The translations under genes and the position numbers were made by a program. Positions 1-7,836 of a DNA stretch of 64,000 nucleotides are shown in pieces. Numbering within the stretch: the stretch's first letter is position 1; every line of letters begins with the position of its first letter. The notes under the pieces are model-generated. The model saw nothing but the letters and a program-made list of their open reading frames with translations, searched no databases and was not told the DNA's origin. Source of the DNA: Gemmiger formicilis (GTDB taxonomy: Bacteria > Bacillota > Clostridia > Oscillospirales > Ruminococcaceae); the NCBI RefSeq assembly GCF_016900095.1, contig NZ_JACJJP010000014.1, positions 1 through 64,000 on the forward strand, in the 5' to 3' direction.

Positions 1-15
1 GAAGGCATAAAAAAT

Positions 16-143
16 GCCCCCGAGTAGGGGGCGGCCCGTGGTAAAAGTGTGGTTGCCAGACTTTTCGGGGCTCCCTTTAGGGAGCGATCACAGGAGATAG
101 GCCCTTATAGGGCCTGTTCAAACCACCCGTTCAACGGGTGGTT
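16..143. repeat. Array of four tandem perfect hairpins, possible mobile-element end
   Basis: Four perfect inverted repeats follow one another: 16-21/27-32 (GCCCCC/GGGGGC), 70-75/80-85 (GCTCCC/GGGAGC), 100-104/110-114 (GGCCC/GGGCC) and 121-130/134-143 (a 10-bp stem with a 3-nt loop, followed by TT on the plus strand). The last can act as a terminator. Runs of hairpins of this kind are typical of IS200/IS605 ends and REP-type elements, but no transposase is visible because the window begins here. The mobile-element reading is inference; the hairpins themselves are seen directly. Confidence 0.5.
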
Positions 144-162
144 TTGATTTGGAATTGCGGGA

Positions 163-1572
163 TCAGGCCTCAGATTCAACCTTGTCTTTGGGCAGCAGAA
201 TGTTCATTAGAATGGCCACAAAAGCGGCGGGCACAATGCCGGAACCGCCAAAGATCAGCTGAACCGCCTGGGGCAGACCGGCCAGAACGGCACTGTTGGC
301 GCCGAGGCCGTATCCAAGGCCCAGGGCCACCGAGACGATGGACATGCTGCGGGCCGTCAGGGGCTCCCGGGTGATCAGCTGAATGCCGCTCATCACAATG
401 GAAGAGAACATAATGACCGCAGCGCCGCCCAGAACGCTCTGGGGCATGATGGAAACAATGGCTGCCAGTTTGGGCAGCAGACCGCAGAGAACCAGGAACA
501 CGGCACCACAGGCCAGCGCGGTGCGGTTGACAATCTTGGTCATGGTGACCAGGCCCACGTTCTGGCTGAAAGAGGTGTTGGGCAGCACACCGAACAGGGC
601 GGCGAAGGAGGAGCCCAGACCATCGCACATGACGCCGCCTGCCAATTCCTGGTCGGTGGCCTCGCGGCCCATGCCGCCTTCGGTCACGCCGGAAATATCG
701 CCGACGGTTTCCACGGCAGTCACAATGAACATGATCATGACAGGGATGATGGCCCGCAAGTCAAAGACAGGCTTTACAGGCATCAGCTGGGGTACAGAGA
801 ACCAGTCCGCCTGCGCCACCTTGTCCCAATTGAGAACCCAGGCTTTGGTGTATTCCACGCCGTCGGCGGTGACACCGGTGGTGGACAGGAACAAGGGTAG
901 AATTGCACAGATCACATAGCCGCAAATGATGCCGATCAGAATGCAGGAAGAACTGGCCAGCCCCCTGGCGCCGTGCTTCAAGATCAGGACAATGACCATG
1001 ACGGCCAGGGCAATCAGCAGGTTCTCGATAGAACCGTAATCGGCGGCGGAAGTGCCGCCGCCAAAAGAGCCGACGCCCACACTGATCAGAGACAGACCGA
1101 TGGACAGCACCACCGTGCCGGTGACCACGGCGGGAAAGAACCGGCGCAGCGGCTTCAGAAAAGCGCCCAGGACCGTCTCAAAGAGGCCGCCCAGAATGGA
1201 TGCGCCCATAATGGCCGCATAGGAGACAATGCCGCCGCCCATGACCTTGACCACGCTTTGGAAAACGCCGATAAACCCGGAACTGGTGCCCATGATGATG
1301 GGAACTTTGCCGCCCACAGGTCCGATGGCGAAAAGCTGCACCAGGGTCACAAGTCCTGCCACCAGCATGGCGTTCTGAAGCAGGGACACCTGAATTGCCG
1401 CAAATTCTTCGGCACCGCCGCCGGCGGCGCACAGACTGGTGATGATCAAAATAGGGGTCAGATTTCCCACGAACATGGCCAGCACATGCTGAAGCCCCAG
1501 AGGAATGGCCTGCCGCAAAGGCAGCTTTCCTTCAAATTCGTAGGGAGTCGAGTATTGCTGTGTCTTTTCCAT
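163..1572 (-). CDS. NCS2 family uracil/xanthine permease
   Basis: A 469-residue polytopic membrane protein of the nucleobase:cation symporter-2 family, importing a purine (xanthine or urate) or uracil with a proton or sodium ion. The body is a succession of glycine-rich hydrophobic helices with the typical NCS2 loop near residues 350-365 (NTSFSQNVG followed by TMTKIVNRTA). The start at 1572 is chosen over an upstream in-frame ATG at 1665 because a GGGAGG site sits just before it and because a promoter with an extended -10 box lies between the two. Substrate cannot be fixed from sequence; the xanthine/uracil label is the usual family annotation. It is a single-gene transcript ending near the hairpins at 121-143. 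Confidence 0.9.
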   Translation of the reverse strand: MEKTQQYSTPYEFEGKLPLRQAIPLGLQHVLAMFVGNLTPILIITSLCAAGGGAEEFAAIQVSLLQNAMLVAGLVTLVQLFAIGPVGGKVPIIMGTSSGFIGVFQSVVKVMGGGIVSYAAIMGASILGGLFETVLGAFLKPLRRFFPAVVTGTVVLSIGLSLISVGVGSFGGGTSAADYGSIENLLIALAVMVIVLILKHGARGLASSSCILIGIICGYVICAILPLFLSTTGVTADGVEYTKAWVLNWDKVAQADWFSVPQLMPVKPVFDLRAIIPVMIMFIVTAVETVGDISGVTEGGMGREATDQELAGGVMCDGLGSSFAALFGVLPNTSFSQNVGLVTMTKIVNRTALACGAVFLVLCGLLPKLAAIVSIMPQSVLGGAAVIMFSSIVMSGIQLITREPLTARSMSIVSVALGLGYGLGANSAVLAGLPQAVQLIFGGSGIVPAAFVAILMNILLPKDKVESEA

Positions 1573-1612
1573 TATATCCTCCCGAATGGCTGTAATAAAA
1601 CGAACACACAAC

Positions 1613-1641
1613 ATTATAGCAAAGATGGACGGCAGTTCACA
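1613..1641 (-). promoter_or_regulatory. Extended -10 promoter of the NCS2 permease gene, with PurBox-like site
   Basis: On the minus strand a perfect TATAAT (1613-1618) is preceded by TGC, forming an extended -10. A weak -35 (TGTGAA, 1636-1641) lies 17 bp further upstream. Transcription would start near 1606, leaving a leader of about 35 nt that is too short for a purine riboswitch. Plus-strand bases 1597-1608 read AAAACGAACACA, matching ten of twelve positions of the Bacillus PurR box AWWWCGAACWWT, directly at the start site. Confidence 0.6.
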
Positions 1642-1945
1642 CAATTTTTTGCCAAAAACAGCCATTGTTTTCCAAATTCTCTCTTTTATTCAATAGGGAT
1701 CGTGAAAACGTAAAGTTTCTTGTGGCGGTTGCCGGTAAAATCCGGCTATGGCTGTTTTTTCCGATGATAGAAAAGGCGTAAAGTTAATTCGCTTTACAGA
1801 AAGTGAGCGCAGAAAAAGCGAAAAAACAGGCAGGAATTCCAATTTGCGCAAAAATGACCGTATATAGGGGGAGCTGTACGGAGCAGAATCACCAAAAATC
1901 GCGTTTATACGCACAGTTGCCTTTGCCGGATTCCATTTTTTGTGT
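1642..1945. other. Intergenic region with repeated CGTAAAGTT motif
   Basis: The 421-nt gap between the divergent permease and CarD-like genes holds no gene I can support. It contains the sequence CGTAAAGTT twice (1709-1717 and 1777-1785). The second copy is half of a perfect inverted repeat, GTAAAG (1778-1783) / CTTTAC (1792-1797), separated by 8 nt. This could be an operator. I found no purine riboswitch core here on either strand. Confidence 0.4.
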
Positions 1946-1951
1946 TATAAT
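1923..1951 (+). promoter_or_regulatory. Promoter of the CarD-like gene
   Basis: TTGCCG (1923-1928), 17-bp spacer, perfect TATAAT (1946-1951), 42 nt before the chosen start codon. Confidence 0.75.
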
Positions 1952-1993
1952 AAAAATATACGAAGCTAAGTGAAAGAAAGAAGATGGGGTATC

Positions 1994-2500
1994 ATGTATA
2001 ACGTTGGGGATATTATCGTGTACGGGGAACATGGTGTCTGCAAGGTGGCGGCAGTGGGGCCGCTCCAGTTGGGAGGCCCGGGGGGCCGCCTGTACTATAC
2101 GCTGCGGCCGTATTACCATCCGGAACTTGTGATCTATGCCCCCATTGACAATGACCGGGTGGTGGTTCGTCCGCCGATCACCCGGGAACAAGCCCAACAG
2201 ATTGTAAGTGAATTGCCTCAGGTTCCGGAACTGGAAATTCCGGAGGAAAAGGGACGGGAAACATTGTTTTCCCAGGTTCAGCACACCTGTGATTGCCGGG
2301 CACTGGCAGGCCTGCTGAAGGCATTGTACCATCGCCGCGCCCAGCGCCAGAAAAAAGGGCGGCGGGCCACCAGTGTGGACGAACGATACTTCCATGCCGC
2401 CGAAGATCAGTTGTATGGGGAACTGGCTTATGCGCTGGGAATGAACCGGGAGGAAACGCCGGATTACATCCGTGCCTGTTTGGGGCAAACGGACGCATAA
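1994..2500 (+). CDS. CarD family transcriptional regulator
   Basis: A 168-residue protein opening with MYNVGDIIVYGEHGVCKV, the hallmark start of the CarD/CdnL/TRCF RNA-polymerase-interaction domain, a Tudor-like fold that binds the beta subunit (about residues 1-60). The rest (about 65-168) is helical and should form the CarD DNA-contacting domain, with a basic patch RRAQRQKKGRR. CarD/CdnL proteins stabilise open promoter complexes. A GTG codon at 1970 is also in frame, but the ATG at 1994 places the CarD core exactly at the N terminus. It is monocistronic, with its own promoter and a downstream hairpin terminator. Confidence 0.85.
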   Translation: MYNVGDIIVYGEHGVCKVAAVGPLQLGGPGGRLYYTLRPYYHPELVIYAPIDNDRVVVRPPITREQAQQIVSELPQVPELEIPEEKGRETLFSQVQHTCDCRALAGLLKALYHRRAQRQKKGRRATSVDERYFHAAEDQLYGELAYALGMNREETPDYIRACLGQTDA

Positions 2501-2509
2501 ATTTCAGGT

Positions 2510-2546
2510 CGGGCACAGCGTCTGCTGGCCCGGCCGTTTTGCTTTT
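2510..2546 (+). terminator. Intrinsic terminator of the CarD-like gene
   Basis: Stem CGGGC/GCCCG enclosing a second stem CAGC/GCTG with a GTCT loop, followed by GCCGTTTTGCTTTTT. Confidence 0.7.
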
Positions 2547-2656
2547 TGGGGATACTTGCAGCGTATTTGTGCGCATAGCGGCCCAAACTGAAAAAGAGAG
2601 GCAGAATCAGGCCGGAAAAGCGCCCGAAAATGCTTGCTGGCAACCGGCATCAGCCA

Positions 2657-2685
2657 TTGCTTTTATCTTTTGATGGGTGTACAAT
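2657..2685 (+). promoter_or_regulatory. Promoter of the thiol-ligase-like operon
   Basis: TTGCTT (2657-2662), 17-bp spacer, TACAAT (2680-2685). The transcript would carry a leader of about 60 nt containing a perfect 7-bp hairpin at 2708-2725 (GCGGAAG, ACAA loop, CTTCCGC) ahead of the GGAGGG ribosome binding site. Confidence 0.6.
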
Positions 2686-2753
2686 ACCTATGTGTATGCC
2701 GTAGGGAGCGGAAGACAACTTCCGCCGGGTATGCATGGAAACAGGAGGGTATT

Positions 2754-3992
2754 TTGGCAAACCTGAGAAGACAAAAAGAAGCCCTGGTCAACTATTTTCT
2801 GGCGGGATGCAAGACCGACGGAAGGATGACAGTGGGGCTGGAAGTTGAGCATTTTATTACCCAGGCTGACGGAACTCCGGTCAGCTTTGAGCAGATTCAG
2901 CAGGTCATGCAAACCCTGCAGCAAAGCGGGGATGTGCCTGTGGTGATGGAAGGGGAGTATGTAGGCTTCTACAATGATGCCTATGCGCTTTCGTTGGAAC
3001 CGGCCTGCCAGCTGGAAATCAGTATCCTTCCCCAGCCAAGTGTCAGCCGTCTGATGGCGGTATATGAGGGGTTTGCCGCACGGTTGCACCGGGCTTTGTC
3101 CAAGCTTGGCATGCGCGGCTACAACCTTGGGTACCATCCCACACGGCGTGCATCGGCGCTGCCTCTGATTCCGAAAAAGCGGTACGAGGTCATGGACCGC
3201 TATTTTCAAAAGCGCGGACACCATGGTATGCAGATGATGCGTGCCACTGCCTCCACCCAGGTATCGGTGGATTATTTCAGTGAGCAGGACTTTGTCCGCA
3301 AATACCGTGTGGCCTGCCTGATCGCGCCCCTTCTGGCACTGCTGACGGACAACGCGCCGGTGTATGAGGGAGAACCCAATCATACCTACAGTGTGCGGAC
3401 TTCCATCTGGAATGATGTGGATCCGGACCGCTGCGGGATTCCACCCATCCTGATGGATGAGGATTTCGGCTTTGAAAAATACGCCGATTATATCTTGCAG
3501 AAACCGCTGGTGGTGTCCCGCCGCGGCCCCCGCACCGAAGGTGTGGGCCGCAAGTCGGCCTTTGAAGTCTATCCCTCTTCCATGGGCCGGGAGGAGATCG
3601 AGCATGTGCTGTCCATGTTCTTCTTCGACGTAAGACTGAAAAGCTATATCGAACTCCGTGTGGCCGACAGCATGCCGGCGGCCTATGTGGCCGGTTATGC
3701 CGAATTGGTCAAGGCTGTTTTGTCCAGCCCGGCGGCGCAGGACGGGATTCTGCGCCATTATGCAGGTGTGACGGTGGCGGATATTGAGGCAGCCAAGGTG
3801 GGAATCTGCTGCAACGGATACAAGGCACAAGTGTACGGGCGTCCGGTGGCCGATGAGGTCGCCTGGCTGATGGCCCAGGCCAAAAGCCGGGTGACCACGC
3901 CGGATGCCCGACGCAATCTGGAGCCGCTGGCTGCCCTGGCCGCACAGAAAAAGACCATCCGGGAAACGGTGACTGACTATGAATCACTTTAA
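2754..3992 (+). CDS. Glutamate-cysteine ligase-like enzyme (GCS2 superfamily)
   Basis: A 412-residue protein of the ATP-dependent carboxylate-amine ligase / GCS2 superfamily, which joins the gamma-carboxyl of glutamate to cysteine or another amine. The N terminus has TVGLEVEHF (about residues 26-34), matching the conserved acidic metal/ATP-binding strand of GCS2 enzymes, and CQLEIS near residue 87 matches a second acidic strand. The start is the TTG at 2754, eight bases after GGAGGG; upstream in-frame ATG codons would read through the promoter and leader. It overlaps the next gene by 14 nt, so the two products are probably made together. The substrate is unproven: cysteine is the family default, but other amines are possible. 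Confidence 0.8.
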   Translation: MANLRRQKEALVNYFLAGCKTDGRMTVGLEVEHFITQADGTPVSFEQIQQVMQTLQQSGDVPVVMEGEYVGFYNDAYALSLEPACQLEISILPQPSVSRLMAVYEGFAARLHRALSKLGMRGYNLGYHPTRRASALPLIPKKRYEVMDRYFQKRGHHGMQMMRATASTQVSVDYFSEQDFVRKYRVACLIAPLLALLTDNAPVYEGEPNHTYSVRTSIWNDVDPDRCGIPPILMDEDFGFEKYADYILQKPLVVSRRGPRTEGVGRKSAFEVYPSSMGREEIEHVLSMFFFDVRLKSYIELRVADSMPAAYVAGYAELVKAVLSSPAAQDGILRHYAGVTVADIEAAKVGICCNGYKAQVYGRPVADEVAWLMAQAKSRVTTPDARRNLEPLAALAAQKKTIRETVTDYESL

Positions 3993-5310
3993 CAACGCCT
4001 TGGCACTGGATGCCGAGTATCTTGCCATGGCCCGCCGGGATCCGGCGGCGCTGCGGCGGGACTTTGACGCCATTGTCGAATATATGAAACACTCCACCGC
4101 CATTCACCACGGGGAGTATGTCCGCACCTGCTTCAAGCCGAAACTGCTGACCGAATCCCAGTTTGCGGCCATCAAGGCAGATATGAAAATTCTGTACTCC
4201 ATCTTTGCACGGGTGATGGATGAGTATGAACAGGACGCATCCTATCGGGCTCTGTTCGGTTTTGATTCCCGGGTGGAAGAGCTGATTCTGCGGGCCAACC
4301 GGCAGCCTTCCTTGCTGCCCATGGCGCGTATCGACTTCTTTTACAACGAGGAGACGGGGGACTACACCTTCTGTGAATTCAATACCGATGGCGCCAGCGC
4401 CATGAACGAAGACCGTGAACTGCACAATGCCCAGCAGCTGTCGGCGGTGTACCGGGAATTTACCGCTGCCCACAAAACCCGCCGCTGCGAATTGTTTGAC
4501 AGCTGGGTCGAAACCATGAAGCGGATCTGGCAGCGCGCCGGCGGATACGGGGTTCCCCGTGTGGCCATCGTGGACTATATGGAATGCGGCACGGTCAATG
4601 AGTTCGAAATCTTCCGGCAGCATTTCGAGCAGGCGGGTATCCCGGCGGAAGTCTGCGATGTGCGGGCTCTGCGGTATGACGGCCATAGGCTGACCGGCGA
4701 TTCCGGAGAAAAGATTGATATGATCTACCGCCGGGCGGTAACCAGCGATGTGCTGGCTCATTATGAGGAGAGTACCGCCCTGCTGCAGGCGGCCCGGGAC
4801 GGTGCCGTGCTTCTGGTGGGGGACTTCCACACCCAGATTGTGCACAACAAGGAACTGTTCCGCGTGCTGCATCTTCCGCGCACCTTGCAGATGTTGGATG
4901 AAACACAGCGTGCCTATATAGAGGCCCATGTGCCCTATACGGCGGAATTCGGCGCAGAGCATCTGGAGCAGGTGCTGGAAGATAAAGACCGCTGGATTCT
5001 CAAGCCCACCGATTCCTACGGATCCCGCGGTGTGTATGCGGGAGTGGAGTACGATACCGACCGGTGGGCCGAAATCGTGCGCAGCGTACCCCATACCGGA
5101 TATCTGCTGCAGGCATTCCACACGCCTTATGTGACCGAAAACTACGGTCTCAACGGGGATGTGTTCGGGTTGAACCGGTACTATAATCTGACCGGTATCT
5201 ATACCTATGACGGTGTGGCCCAGGGGGTCTATTCCCGGGTATCCTTGACCCCCATCATCTCTTCTCAGTACAGCGAAAAAACTTTGCCCACCCTGTTGGT
5301 GGAAGACTGA
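3979..5310 (+). CDS. ATP-grasp ligase, glutathionylspermidine-synthase-like
   Basis: A 443-residue protein resembling the preATP-grasp and ATP-grasp halves of the glutathionylspermidine synthase family. Visible blocks: ARIDFFYNEETGDYTFCEFNTDGASAM-type acidic strand near residues 116-140 (compare the family's E-x-N-x-D motif), RWILKPTDSYGSRGV (about 338-352) resembling the ATP-grasp lysine and glycine-rich loop, and a C-terminal YDGVAQGVYSRVSLTPIIS segment. No amidase domain is fused, unlike E. coli Gsp. The start overlaps the ligase gene upstream. It would plausibly add a residue to a gamma-glutamyl product made by that neighbour, making it a functional analogue of glutathione synthetase. This is inference from context. 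Confidence 0.75.
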   Translation: MNHFNNALALDAEYLAMARRDPAALRRDFDAIVEYMKHSTAIHHGEYVRTCFKPKLLTESQFAAIKADMKILYSIFARVMDEYEQDASYRALFGFDSRVEELILRANRQPSLLPMARIDFFYNEETGDYTFCEFNTDGASAMNEDRELHNAQQLSAVYREFTAAHKTRRCELFDSWVETMKRIWQRAGGYGVPRVAIVDYMECGTVNEFEIFRQHFEQAGIPAEVCDVRALRYDGHRLTGDSGEKIDMIYRRAVTSDVLAHYEESTALLQAARDGAVLLVGDFHTQIVHNKELFRVLHLPRTLQMLDETQRAYIEAHVPYTAEFGAEHLEQVLEDKDRWILKPTDSYGSRGVYAGVEYDTDRWAEIVRSVPHTGYLLQAFHTPYVTENYGLNGDVFGLNRYYNLTGIYTYDGVAQGVYSRVSLTPIISSQYSEKTLPTLLVED

Positions 5311-5381
5311 ATGAATGAGGGACGGCTTTTCTGCGGATACTAGCCCAAAGAACCGTTTGAAACGGGAAAGGGGCGCAGTCC

Positions 5382-5903
5382 ATGCGGGAATCATCTTACC
5401 ATGCCATATTGACCGAGATGACCGTGCGCGCTTTGTGGGAAACCCAGAATGTCATCGATTGTATTCCGGATGATCTGTGGGACAAACCCTATGGCGGAGC
5501 ACCGTTATGGCAGCATATCTATCACATGCTGCACGGGCTGGACCAGTGGTTCATCAATCCCCGCGACCGAGATTTTGTGGAACCGCCCATCCATACGCCG
5601 CTTTTGCAGGACCTGGCCATCTATCCGGCCACCCGGCTGAGCCGGCGGCAGATCAACGATTATTTCCATACCATCAAGGCCAAACTTTCGCTATACCTGC
5701 CCGCCCTGCATGATGAGGATCTCTTGCAGCGTCCGGAAGGCTGCGAATGGACCCGCATGACCCTGATTCTGGCCCAATACCGGCACCTGCATCTGCATCT
5801 GGGGATGCTGATGGGATTTGTTCAGGCCGCTACAGGGCTGTGCCCGCGGGTGCTGGATCTGGGTACCGAGATTCCCCTGGGCCCCTATGACCCTTATGAA
5901 TGA
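5382..5903 (+). CDS. DinB-fold protein, possible thiol-dependent transferase
   Basis: A 173-residue four-helix-bundle protein of the DinB/YfiT superfamily. Helix 2 carries W43-x-H45-I-Y-H48-M-L-H51 and helix 4 carries H135-L-H137-L-H139, supplying an H...HxxxH metal triad. Members of this superfamily include bacillithiol- and mycothiol-dependent S-transferases and maleylpyruvate isomerases. That makes its position behind a glutamate-cysteine-ligase-like gene and an ATP-grasp ligase suggestive: it may use the thiol made by its neighbours. The start at 5382 follows a GGAAAGGGG stretch. The stop codon lies 14 nt before the next start. The enzymatic role is inference; the fold assignment is fairly firm. 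Confidence 0.75.
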   Translation: MRESSYHAILTEMTVRALWETQNVIDCIPDDLWDKPYGGAPLWQHIYHMLHGLDQWFINPRDRDFVEPPIHTPLLQDLAIYPATRLSRRQINDYFHTIKAKLSLYLPALHDEDLLQRPEGCEWTRMTLILAQYRHLHLHLGMLMGFVQAATGLCPRVLDLGTEIPLGPYDPYE

Positions 5904-5917
5904 AAGGAAGTTGCCCC

Positions 5918-6379
5918 ATGAAACACTGGCTTCAGCTGACAGTGCTGCTGTTGGTTCTGGCGGTGCTGGTCTCCTGCGCTAAGGCGGAGGAAACACCGGC
6001 ATGGCAGGGGACTCTGCCCAACAGCGGCGTGGTGATGACGGTGTCCGGTGGGGAAGTGGCCGAGTCGGAAACGTTCTGGTGTCCGGACAACCGGCGCCAC
6101 TGGCAGGAAACCTGTCTGCTGACCGCACCGCATTCGGTGACGCTGACCTGGCAGGGTGTTTTTCCTGAGCAGGTGAGCATCGCTTTTGCCAATCCGGACA
6201 GGGACGGCTTTGTGCCGGAGACTGATTCGGATCTGATCGAAAAGGTGGATTATACGCCTCGTGTCACGGCGGACGGCGCCCTGCAATACCGGATCGATAC
6301 AGCTTATTGCTTTATCATCACGGTGAGCACCGAGCGGGGAACCGACTTTTTCCTGTTGGATTGTCGGCGAGAAATCTGA
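5918..6379 (+). CDS. Small predicted lipoprotein of unknown function
   Basis: A 153-residue protein with a classic lipoprotein signal: hydrophobic core from residues 5 to 18 and a lipobox LVSC with the acylated cysteine at residue 20. The mature part contains three further cysteines, which could form one disulfide, and looks beta-rich. I do not recognise a family. It is the last gene of the thiol-ligase-like operon, 14 nt after the DinB-like gene. The start at 5918 has AAAGGAAG about ten bases upstream; an earlier in-frame ATG at 5900 overlaps the preceding stop and would spoil the signal peptide. Confidence 0.75.
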   Translation: MKHWLQLTVLLLVLAVLVSCAKAEETPAWQGTLPNSGVVMTVSGGEVAESETFWCPDNRRHWQETCLLTAPHSVTLTWQGVFPEQVSIAFANPDRDGFVPETDSDLIEKVDYTPRVTADGALQYRIDTAYCFIITVSTERGTDFFLLDCRREI

Positions 6380-6390
6380 ACCATACAAAA

Positions 6391-6420
6391 AACAGCCCGG
6401 CCGGTTTGGTCGGGCTGCTT
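6391..6420. terminator. Bidirectional terminator between lipoprotein gene and mscS
   Basis: Hairpin CAGCCCG (6393-6399) / CGGGCTG (6411-6417). Read on the minus strand it is followed by TTTTTTG, so it is the stronger terminator for the MscS gene; on the plus strand the tail is CTTGCTT. Confidence 0.7.
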
Positions 6421-6423
6421 GCT

Positions 6424-7518
6424 TTACGACTGGGACGTTTTTTCCAGATAGACGCTGGTGGAGGGGAAGGCGAAAGAGCAGCCTTCTTTTTCCATCAGGT
6501 CCATGATCTGCAGGTTCAGACGGTTTTTCATGGCACGAAAATCCGCCAGGCTCAGCGCGGTCACATACATGCGCACGTCGATGTCAATGCTGGAAGCACC
6601 GAAGTTGGTCAGGCAGACCTGGACGGTTTCCGGCTGGGCGGTGGGCTCTGCCTTGCAAAGTTTGGTCAGGGCCCGGCAAAGGGCTTCAATCTTTTCGCGG
6701 GAGGTGTCATAGGTGACGCCGATCACAAAATTCCACAGGCGGCTGTTGCGGTCGGTGACATTCTGGATATATTCGGCGCTGACCTTGGAGTTCTCCACGG
6801 TGATCTGGCAGTTGTCCGGTGTGCGCAGCTTGGTGGAGCGGAAGGAAATCTCCTCCACCGTGCCCTCAAAGCTGCCCAGCATGATGTAATCCCCGATGCC
6901 GAAAGGCCGTTCCATCACCAGGGTGATGCCGGCAATCAGGTTGGACAGGGTGGACTGGGCGGCCAGGGATACAGCCAGACCGGCAACGCCGGCGCCGGCC
7001 ATGAGCCCCGCTACCGGGACGCCGAAAAGCTCTAGCGTGGCCAGGATGGTAATGACAACCACCAATGCCCGGTAAATCTTTTCAAAAAAGCGGGTCATGG
7101 TTTTGTTGCTTTCCAGGTCCAGGCGATTCTGGGCGCTGCGCAGCAGCAAACCGCAGAGGTTCTCGCTGCGCCAGAAGCCCAATCCCAGCAGGAGGATGGC
7201 AACGGCACCGAACACCGGGCCTGCCAGCAAGGCGGTCTGCTGCGGTGTCAGGGGCAAAGGGAAAGCCAGCACGGCCAGATAAATCAGGAAAGCCCGCAGC
7301 AGCAACACCAGGGAACCGGAAAAGCCATCATAGAGGATGCGCAGCCACTCCGGCATAAACCGGAGCAGCCGGGCCCGGATGGTGCGGATCAGCGCCCGGT
7401 ACAACCGGGTGCCGAACACCGCTGCCAGAGCCAGGACAGCGGTGAGCAGAATGCGAAGAAGATCATTGTGGGTGTTGATAAGGCCCATGAAAAGAGTCCA
7501 GAATTCTTGAAATGCCAT
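6424..7518 (-). CDS. MscS family mechanosensitive ion channel
   Basis: A 364-residue small-conductance mechanosensitive channel. Several hydrophobic helices occupy the first ~190 residues, followed by the pore-lining signature GVAGLAVSLAAQSTLSNLIAGI and the beta-domain motif RPFGIGDYIMLGSFEGTVEEISFRST, which are the core of MscS. The C-terminal alpha/beta domain includes a conserved VGVTYDTS-type strand. The start at 7518 has GGGAG nine bases upstream; a TTG 24 nt earlier is less likely. It would release solutes during hypo-osmotic shock. It is monocistronic, with a promoter at 7591-7619 and a terminator at 6391-6420. Confidence 0.9.
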   Translation of the reverse strand: MAFQEFWTLFMGLINTHNDLLRILLTAVLALAAVFGTRLYRALIRTIRARLLRFMPEWLRILYDGFSGSLVLLLRAFLIYLAVLAFPLPLTPQQTALLAGPVFGAVAILLLGLGFWRSENLCGLLLRSAQNRLDLESNKTMTRFFEKIYRALVVVITILATLELFGVPVAGLMAGAGVAGLAVSLAAQSTLSNLIAGITLVMERPFGIGDYIMLGSFEGTVEEISFRSTKLRTPDNCQITVENSKVSAEYIQNVTDRNSRLWNFVIGVTYDTSREKIEALCRALTKLCKAEPTAQPETVQVCLTNFGASSIDIDVRMYVTALSLADFRAMKNRLNLQIMDLMEKEGCSFAFPSTSVYLEKTSQS

Positions 7519-7565
7519 TGATTTATACTCCCGTACAGACAAAAAACAGGCTGAATTTGAGCTTG

Positions 7566-7619
7566 CGTACGATCAATTCCGTACGTGGTAAGGATACCTT
7601 GAATTGCCGGTCGTGTCAA
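7566..7619 (-). promoter_or_regulatory. mscS promoter with inverted repeat at the start site
   Basis: Minus-strand TTGACA (plus bases 7614-7619), 17-bp spacer, TATCCT (7591-7596). Just downstream, around the expected start site, lies a perfect inverted repeat CGTAC (7566-7570) / GTACG (7581-7585), a candidate operator. Confidence 0.65.
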
Positions 7620-7647
7620 GGTCAAAACAATCTGCACAAAAAAGCAC

Positions 7648-7675
7648 TTGCAATCTCTGTAGACTGTGCTATACT
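7648..7675 (+). promoter_or_regulatory. Promoter of the FMN riboswitch-ribU transcript
   Basis: TTGCAA (7648-7653), 16-bp spacer, TATACT (7670-7675), immediately ahead of the riboswitch. Confidence 0.7.
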
Positions 7676-7691
7676 GATGCTCAGAAAGTCT

Positions 7692-7805
7692 GTTTCAGGG
7701 CGGGGTGAAATTCCCCACCGGCGGTAAAGCCCGCGACCGGCTGCTTTGGCAGCCGCTGATTCGGTGAAATTCCGGAGCCGACGGTATAGTCCGGATGGAA
7801 GAAAC
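7692..7805 (+). ncRNA. FMN riboswitch (RFN element)
   Basis: All diagnostic blocks of the RFN element are present in order: AGGGCGGGGTGAAATTCCCC, ACCGGCGGTAAAGCCCGCGA, CCGCTGATTCGGTGAAATTC, GGAGCCGACGGTATAGTCCGG and ATGGAAGAAAC. The closing stem P1 is GTTTC (7692-7696) with GAAAC (7801-7805). It senses flavin mononucleotide and, with the terminator directly downstream, should switch off transcription of the riboflavin transporter when FMN is plentiful. Confidence 0.97.
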
Positions 7806-7836
7806 GGAAGCTTTGCTTTATTTGCTGTGCTTTTCG

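Noticed and set aside
1573-1993. Possible purine riboswitch ahead of the NCS2 permease
   Set aside because: The promoter maps only about 35 nt before the start, and no purine riboswitch core is present on either strand of the gap.
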